Source: Eupeodes corollae
Taxonomy: Eukaryota; Arthropoda; Insecta; Diptera; Syrphidae
Length of the DNA: 64,000 nucleotides
NCBI RefSeq assembly: GCF_945859685.1
Contig: NC_079148.1
Coordinates: 30,391,946 to 30,455,945 of the forward strand
Direction: 5' to 3'
In this document: in pieces, positions 20,501 through 29,500 of the stretch
How the letters are laid out: every line of letters begins with the position of its first letter
How positions within the stretch are numbered: position 1 is the stretch's first letter
Notes under the pieces: generated by a model
Seen by the model: the letters and a program-made list of their open reading frames with translations, nothing else
Database searches by the model: none
What the model was told of the DNA's origin: nothing
Translations under genes and position numbers: made by a program

Positions 20501-23500
20501 TTGTTTTTGGACGACCAGTGTGTTTGGCGTCTCCAACGGATCCAGTCTCAATGAATTTTTCAATTAATCTCTTCACAGTTGACGAAGTTAAATCACTATT
20601 CCGACCATATTTTGTATGAAATTTTCGAACTGCAGCCGCCAAGCTTTCACTATTTTTAAAATATTCTTTAATAATGAAGACACGTTGTTCTATCGTGTAA
20701 CGCTCCATTTTTAATAACCTTATTAAATTCAAATCTTGCGTTAATTTTGGGACACCCTTTATAAATTGCAATTAAACCGTTATTCACATATAAAATCTTA
20801 GGCCAAGTTTGAAGAATTAGGAACTCTTCAAATTAAAAAACAATTCAAAAATTGATACAAATATGACAGAGTAAAAGAGTTTAAGATTAGTTGTTCAAAA
20901 TTTATTGAAGATTGAAATCAATTGATTTAAAGGGCTATTCATACCATGGTTATTTCTGCTAAAGATCGGACATAAAGGTATCTGTCTTCTTATGCAAGTT
21001 TGACTATAGTTAAAATTTAGACGATTCAGAGCTGTTGCGGATATAATAGAACCATTAAATTAATTTTAAAATAAAACAATATTGGATATAATTGTCTATG
21101 TTGTGAAAGTGTAGGGAGGTTTATTATCAAAAGTCTCTAAGAATAAGGAGGTGGTGTGAATATTTGGAAAAATGGAAGAAAACGAAGACAAAAACGCATA
21201 AATCTTTTTTGGATACTTTCAAGTCTGTTAATATGGACTGAATAGTATGGTGCCCATATAAGGGTAAGGGTCACGAAAGTAACGAAAAAAAACGTTTAAT
21301 AAAACCTAGAACCTTGTTAGCTTTTTTAACTATAAAGTTATAATGGTCACAGAACGTTAATTTGTCAAGAATAACAAACAAATCAGAGAAAAGGGAAAGC
21401 TTACAAAGGGAGAAAGAATCTAATAAATAGTTTTAATTTACACAGTTTTACATTTGTCAATATTCAATAAAAGTCGGTTTGTATTGCACCATTCCCTAAA
21501 ACTATGAAGATCTTCTTGAAGCTGTGAGCAGTAATTAATTGAACTAATAGATTTGAAAATTTTAATGTCATCAGCGTATTTTAAAACGGAGGAGTTTTTT
21601 ATAACGGATGTTATGTCATTTATATATAAGATAAATAATAAAGGACCTAAATGGCTACCCTGTGGAACACCAGAGTTGAAGTAAAATTGGTAGTAGAGTT
21701 CATTTATGAATATAACGCTATAACTACTGTTCTTAAGATAAGACGAGATCCACGTCAAGAATTTGTCGTTAAACCCTAAGGCCTTAAGTTTATGGACTAA
21801 AGTCTTGTGACAAAATATGTCAAAGGCTTTACTGAAATCTATGAATACGCAATCTACTTGCTTACGATCTTCGAAGGAGTCAAAGCAGAAAGAAGTGAAA
21901 TGAAGTAGGTTTGTAATTGTTGATTTATTCTGGACGAAACCTTGTGGATTTTCACATACAATTGAATTACAATTAAAGGATAACATCTTTAAGATAATGG
22001 ACTAAAATAGTTTGGGAATAACGGAAAGTTTGGCAATCAGCCGGTAATTCGTTATTTCATTCTTAGACCCTTTTTTATGAATCGGAGTTATAAATGCACT
22101 TTTCCATAATAGTGGGAAAACTGAGCTTCTAAGAGATTCATTGAACAAAACAAACAGAGGGTACGATAAATGAGACACACATTTTTTAAAAACACATGAT
22201 GGTACTCCATCAGGGCCAGGGTGAAAACAGTCATCAAGTTCTGAGACACAACGAACAATTGAATCCTCACATATTGTCAAGTCAAGTGAGTTAAGGTGTG
22301 GATAATTTTGGGCTGGAAAAACGAATCGGGAATTTGAAAACAAGGAGGCATGTCGAAAGCAGCTTTGAAGAAATTAGCAAACACATTTGAAATTATTTGG
22401 GAGTCATGACTTGTTGTTGTTGTTAACCGTCAGTTTTTCTTTTACTTTTCACGAAATCCCAGAATTTTTTTGGGGTGTGTTTCAATTCATTTTCAATTTT
22501 TATAATATAGTCAGAGTATAGAATATTGGAGTAGTCAATGAAAATATTTTTAAGTTCGGAGTAAATCCTGAAGTCGTCTAGTTTTACTTAATTTTAGCCT
22601 TGCCTTATTTCTTTTATTTTTTAAGTTTTTTAATTGAGTGTCAAAACATGGTGGAATTTTAGATTTATAGCGAGATTTCCGTAATGGCATAGTTTCACAT
22701 GTCATCAATATTACGATTTAGTTTTTTGTATCTTGGTTTGTGTATATAATCTATCAACGTTTTTCAAAATATAAGATATCCATTTCAGTAAAGTTATGGG
22801 CTACTTAAAGTATTTAATTATTCAAACAGAGAAACTCTAAAATATAAAACATGCTTATTTTACCTTGATTCTACGAGTTTACCAAACTTACTTTACTTAC
22901 TTACTTAAGGTGGCGCTACAGTCCTGTGTAAACTGGGGTCTCATCCAACAAACTTCTTCATCTAGCTGAAAGTAGCTAGCTAGTGAAAGTAATGCTGTCA
23001 GGTATGGAGGGGATCTACAGTATTAAGCCGATATCGAACGGCTAAATTGAGAAAACGCTTTTCATAAAAAGAATTACTTTTGAGGATATGTCAGAACCCA
23101 AGACATCTGACATGACAGTCCTATGCAATGAGCATCACGTAAATGGGTAGTTCACTTAAAGCCCAATTATAATTGCTTGACTGAACATAAGTTAATGTCA
23201 AAAACCCAACTGAAATTTCTTTATTTTTCGCATAAATAACAAAATCAACTGAATGCATTTCGGTGTTAGTTTTTACTTGGGGTCTCCATTGAACATTTTT
23301 GATTACAGGACTATCGGCCTGTCATCAGTGACCCTAGACCCGTTGCATGAGAGTCCAACGCACTTACCATCATGCCACGGGTACTACATGATTCGCGATA
23401 AAGAAGTTAAAAAATTTTGAGAGGTTATGACCTGGACTATCACCATACTTTATGGGGCACCCTGCATATGTTTTTTTTTTAGCCATAAGAATGTTTCAAA

Positions 23501-26500
23501 AACCCGAATTTAAGCATTTCAACACATTTAGAATTCAGAAAAGCGAGATACTTTTCTTCCTACTTATAATCGAATAACGTCAATTTTAATGAATATTTCG
23601 TGTAGGATCTTAAAAAGTCGTATTTATTGAATGATTTGAACAAAAAAAAGATGCACAAAATTTATATTTGAATTTAAAACCAACATTAAACATCTTTATT
23701 TTTACTATTTTTCAGAATCCTGCATTGAATTTTTAAAACGACAAGCTTCTGATCTTAATCTTCCCCTTAAAATATACTACCCAGTGAATTCGGAAAATCC
23801 AGTTGTAGTAATAACATGGATCGGAACTCAGCCCGATTTACCAGCTGTTGTTTTAAATTCACACATGGATGTTGTGCCTGTTTTCGAAGAAAATTGGAAA
23901 CATCCACCATTTGGGGCTGATATGGACGAAGAAGGTAGAATATTTGCACGTGGAGCACAAGATATGAAATGTGTTGGAATGCAATATCTGTCAGCAATTC
24001 GAGCTCTTAAGAAAGAAGGCAAAACTTTTAAACGGACAATTCATCTAACTTTTGTAGCAGGTTTTTTACCAAACATTTCAAAACCCTTTTTGAATCAAAA
24101 ATGAAAATAATTTCTATTTTAAATTGAAAAATCCAAGATGAAGAACTCGGTGGTGGACGTGGAATGAAACCGTTTGTTCTAACCGATGATTTCAAAAACT
24201 TAAATGTTGGGTTTTCTCTGGACGAAGGAATAGCAGCCCCGGGTGAAGTCTATCCTGTTTTCTATGCTGAACGTAGTATTTGGAGTAAGTTATATAAAGT
24301 TCAAAATTAAGTTTTTCACAATTGAAAATCATATTTTTTTTAGGAATTTTCTTTAAAATTAGAGGAACTACTGGACATGGGTCATTGCTGCACAAAAATA
24401 CAGCCGGTGAGAAGCTTCAATATATAGTAAATAAAATGATGGGACTTCGAGCTGAGCAAGTGCTTCACTTAGAGAAAAATACAAATCTTAAAGTTGGAGA
24501 TGTAACAACAGTTAATTTGACCCGTCTACAAGGAGGCGTTCAAACAAATGTTGTCCCAGCACTTTTAGTGGTAGGATTTGATGTAAGGCTAGCCATTAAT
24601 GTGGATCATGTAGTTTTTGAAAAACAGGTAACTTAGAGACTTTTAAAATTCCTTGGCAAATTTAAACTAATTTTGAAAACAATATTAAGTTACTTCAATG
24701 GTGTGAAGAGGCGGGTGGCAATATCACAATTGAATATGAAACAAAAAGACCATATGTGGAACCAACAAAAACTGATGACAGTAACTCTTATTGGGTAGCT
24801 TTTAAGAGCGCTATTGATGAACTGTAAATATTTATGTATTAAGAATATTTTCCTGAGGGGCTTATATTCATAGTAAATTTATCATTTTATAAAAGAGACA
24901 AGTTTAACGTTAGCCTTATCTACATACATATGTATATAAGCTCCTAAGAACCATTAACTTTTTGCAATAATGTTTCTAAATATTGTATGTTTTTTTTAAG
25001 AGGTCTAAAAATTGAGCTTGAAGTGTTCCCCGGTGGAACTGACAGCCGATATATCCGACAGGTATTTTTATAATTGAGTCAATCGTGAATACATTTTTCC
25101 TCGGAATGTTTCGCTTCTTCAAAAGTGTTTTTTTTTTTCAAATTCAATTGTTTTCAAAATTAAGGTTTTTAAGGAACTTTGGATCCAAGTTCATTAAGCA
25201 AAATAGTTGGCTTTTCTAAAGGGAAATATTCCGAGGGAAATTTTATTCATATACACTTCGTCTCACATTCCCTCTAATGCCTCACCCCGCCTCAAGGCGG
25301 TCTTAATTAAACAAGTGCCAAAGGTAGCGGTTTCTTGTTTTTTCAATAATCTGTTAGGCTTTACCTCTAGATTACATATTGTTTTGTGCATTGCTTTTTA
25401 TTGCAAGTTCTTTGCGCTTGTTGTTCGCGATTTACATTCAATTGAAATTAAAAAAGTGGTATTTTTTGTAAAATAAATATTTTTTTAAAAACCTCGTTTT
25501 TCAAATTAAAAAAAAAAATCTAATATTGGTAAATTTCTATTGGAAAAATTACGAGTAAGTAAATAAATTATTTTTTGTTGATTTGTGAAAAAAAGTGATG
25601 TGCTGTTTCGTTCTTTGTGTCGTTCATGAGTGTTTTTTTGGAGCCCGCCTAGAGGCGGCCTCAGGTAGTTAAGTGTAATTTTTTTCTTCTCCCCAGTACA
25701 TACTGATTCCAAGTTTCTCATGTAGATATGTCGAGAAAATCTTTGAGGAATCTTTTTAAGACGAAGGATGATAAAGCTGACCTTGTTGAATATTTTTCGA
25801 GTAGTGAAGATATGGATGGTGAAGATTTTGATGAAGATGATAATTTTGATGATCCAGATTTTATGTGTTCGGAAGACGAGTTTTTGATTGACGATTGCTT
25901 ACAAAACAATCTAAATTCAACTGAATTATTGATGGATCCTGAAGTTGCAAGTCTGAATTTTAGCTCTTTTGCATCGTTGCCTTCCACGTCTGCTGCTGCA
26001 CTTGCTACATTGCAATCAAATTCCAGTAGTGTTGTATCTGATGGTGTTACTCCACGTTCCAGGAAACGAAAACGCAATTCAAATTGCTTCGAATTGGAAC
26101 AGGAAGAAGATGGTCCAGATCCAGATATTTCTACAACTGGTCAATTTATTGGGCCCTTTAATTGCATGCGAAATGATGCTCAGGAGTTCCGGTCTATTAT
26201 GTGGAAGAAGAAAAACTTGCAAGTGCATGTACATGAAATCATTTTTCGGGGTGAAAAAGAGTTGCCAAATGACGTCAAAGCTCTGAAAACACCATTTGAT
26301 TTTTTTCAATACTTCTTGACTGATGATTTCTATCAACACCTCGTTGACCAAATGAATTTATATGCTTGTCAACAGAAAATCGAAGCTCGGTTTGTTACTA
26401 ACAAACAAGAGATTCGTCAGTTCATCGGCATCATGATGTTTATGTCTGTGTACCGATATCCAAATGTTCGTTCTTATTGGGGAAGACATTCATTCGAACC

Positions 26501-29500
26501 AATCCGAAATGCAATGACTCGAATGAGGTTCGAACAAATACGTCAGTTTCTCCATTTCAACGACAATTCTACCATGGTGCATAAGGGCCAGCCTGGATAC
26601 GACAAATTACACCGAATAAGACCATTGATAAATCATTTCAATGAACGTTTTGGGTCTATTCCTATGTTACATCGGCTTTGTGTTGATGAACAAATGTGTG
26701 CAACAAAAATGGGAGGTAACCCTACACGTCAATATATGCCAGCCAAACCACATAAATGGGGAACTAAGCTGTTCGTTTTATGTGATAGTATGGGATTTTC
26801 GTATGCTTGCGAGATTTACTCAGGTGCAGGAGATAATGTGGTGCCTGTAAATGCACCAGATCTTGGAGCATCTTCAAATGTCGTCGTGCGCTTGTCAAAA
26901 CATATTCCAGATGACGTAAATCATATTGTATATTTTGACAATTTTTACACGTCAATAGGGCTTCTTACATACCTAAGAAGTCGAGGAATTTATAGTTTGG
27001 GAACAGTTCGATCAAATCGAGTTCCAAATATAAAATTATCCACCGAAGCGGACCTGGCGAAGCGCAAAGTTGAGCGAGGTTACTCGGAAGAATACGTTGC
27101 TAATGTAAACGGCATTGATATTAGCAGCGTTTTGTGGATGGACAATAAGAGCGTTCGACTTTTATCTACTTATTGCGGTGTTAAACCTTTTTTATCAAAC
27201 ATGTCAAACCCAGGACCTTCCACATCTTCACGATGGGATAGAAAAACGAAGCAGAAGATCGAAATTGACTGTCCATTTATTATAAAAGAGTATAATCGAC
27301 ATATGGGAGGTGTCGATCTAATGGATGGTCTTCTAGGTCGATATCACATTCGTATGAAAACAAGGAAATGGACAAATCGAATTTTTTTTCATCTATTGGA
27401 TGTGGCGATGGTAAATGCTTATATCCTTTATCATAGGTCAAACAAGGAAGTCACCATTGAACTTCCAAATTTTCGATCAGAAGTAGCTGAGACTTTGTGC
27501 ATAATTTCAACCGATTCCAAGAAACCTAGAGGCCGGCCAGTGTCATCACCAATACCACCACCTTCGAAATCAAAAAAGTCTTACTTTCCGACTTCAGAAG
27601 TTCGATATGATAATGTTGGCCACTGGTGCATATTTCAGGACCGCAATGGTAAGAAAACTTGCAAGCAACCGGGATGTAAATCGGAGACGCAAGCATATTG
27701 CACAAAATGTAAAATAAACCTCTGTAATTCTACCTCAAAGTCTTGCTTTATGACTTTTCATCAACGTTAGGTTTATTCTTGATTTTCTTTATTTTTCAGC
27801 ATTTAAATAAAATATTTTGAATAACCCATTATGTTACACCTGTGTTATTTTTTTTTCATGATAAGACCTGAGCCCGCCTACAGGCGGTCTCCTTATTTTT
27901 ACCTGTAAAAGGTGAATACTTTTATGTAATGAAAAACTGATTTCAGATTCGTGTTTATCACATGCATTTTAGTATATGCTGAATTTTTGAATCAAATACA
28001 AAAATAAGGCATTAGAGGGTTAACAGTGACAAGCTTTTTCGTTTTCTATTTGACAATATGTTTTCAAACCCTTAAGTTTTTTTGGAGAACCCCAAATGTC
28101 GAATAAATGAGGTATGTATTAAGTTTATATTGCAAACAAATTTTGGATTAAGTTGATAAATACAAGTTTTATGGCGGTTTTTCCGAAGAAGGTTATAAAA
28201 AGTACCGTTTTTTTTATTTCACATGAATAGGGACCTGTACGATCTCTTAAAGTAAAGAAAATAAAAACAAGTCTTGTGGTTTAGATAAATACTGTTTTTA
28301 TTGAATGGATCAAAATAGTTTTTAGTAATGTGTGCTGCCTCCTGATTTCTGAATTACTTTGAGTAACGTGTGGTGTATGGATTCATAGAGTTACATAATT
28401 GAGAAAAATTTGGGCTCAGAACCGTTTTCTGGCATCAATAATCTCTTAATTTTTTTTGTATAGCCGTCCTCCTTCTTGAACGTCAGGAAAGTATGGGGAC
28501 CATGGTAATAGGTTCACAAAAAGTTGTTGCATTATCTTGTCGGAAAGCCCATTGTTGTCCACCAAATAATTCAGAAAACTGCGGAAAAGCCGGTTCCAAA
28601 ATCGTTTTGTCAGTGAATGTCGTGATTTTAGAACTTTGAAAATCCAGCTCCATTGCCCCCGAATAGGTGATTGCTCCCTATACCATTACACAGCCTCCTT
28701 CGCTGTGCCGTTTTTGAAGATAGATGTCTGCCTTTCTTAAATCATGGAAAAGGCAACTTTATCCATCAGGCTCGTCCAAATTAATTTTGTTTTTATTGGA
28801 AAAGACGACGGTATGTCAAGCTCGATTCCACCTGATGTCATTTGTTGCAAAATTAAGGCGTTGGCTCCTGCATGTACCATTCCATTGTGGTTTTTTCTTA
28901 ATTTTTTTGGTGTCGCACATGGTCTGCCTTTGTATCACCGAATGAAAGAAACAGTCGATCTACTAGCATTTAACCCAGCTTCTACTTTGATTTTACTACT
29001 GGAAAGCCTTGAACTTGAAGCAGATCCCACCATCGAGCGCATTTCCTAAAATTACGTTTTGTTGTTTTCCATACCCCTCTTTATAAAATGGATGGTTTTG
29101 CCGAGATCCCGGTAAGCTCGAATTTGGACTATTTCCTCCTTCTATCAAATTTTTACTCCTACTAAGCTAAATAGGTTAATTTAGATCTCTTCCCCATTTA
29201 TGTGACACAAAAAACAGGTACTTTTTATGACCTTATTACGAAAGATGGCACTGATGTATCACCGAATGAAAGAAACAGTCGATCTACTAGCCTTTAACCC
29301 AGCTTCTCCTTGGATTTTACTAATGGAAAGCCTTGAATTTGAAACAGATCTTGCTATCGAGCGCATTTCTTAAAATAATGTGGTTTTCTTGGCTCTTCTT
29401 TTGTGTTTTTTTCCATACCTCTCTATATAAAACGGATGGTTATGCCAAGATCCCGGTAAGCTCGAATTTGGTCTATTTCCTCCTTGGTTAGAATCTTACC

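Larger units (their letters stand above)
25270..28019 (+). mobile_element. piggyBac element, 2,750 bp
   Basis: Perfect 13 bp inverted terminal repeats CCCTCTAATGCCT (25270-25282 and complement 28007-28019). The right end is followed by TTAA (28020-28023), the piggyBac target; the left end is preceded by CATT instead. One intact transposase lies between. It sits in Acy1 intron 6 in sense. Three 15 bp palindromes CCCGCCTnnAGGCGG occur near the ends. Confidence 0.93.
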
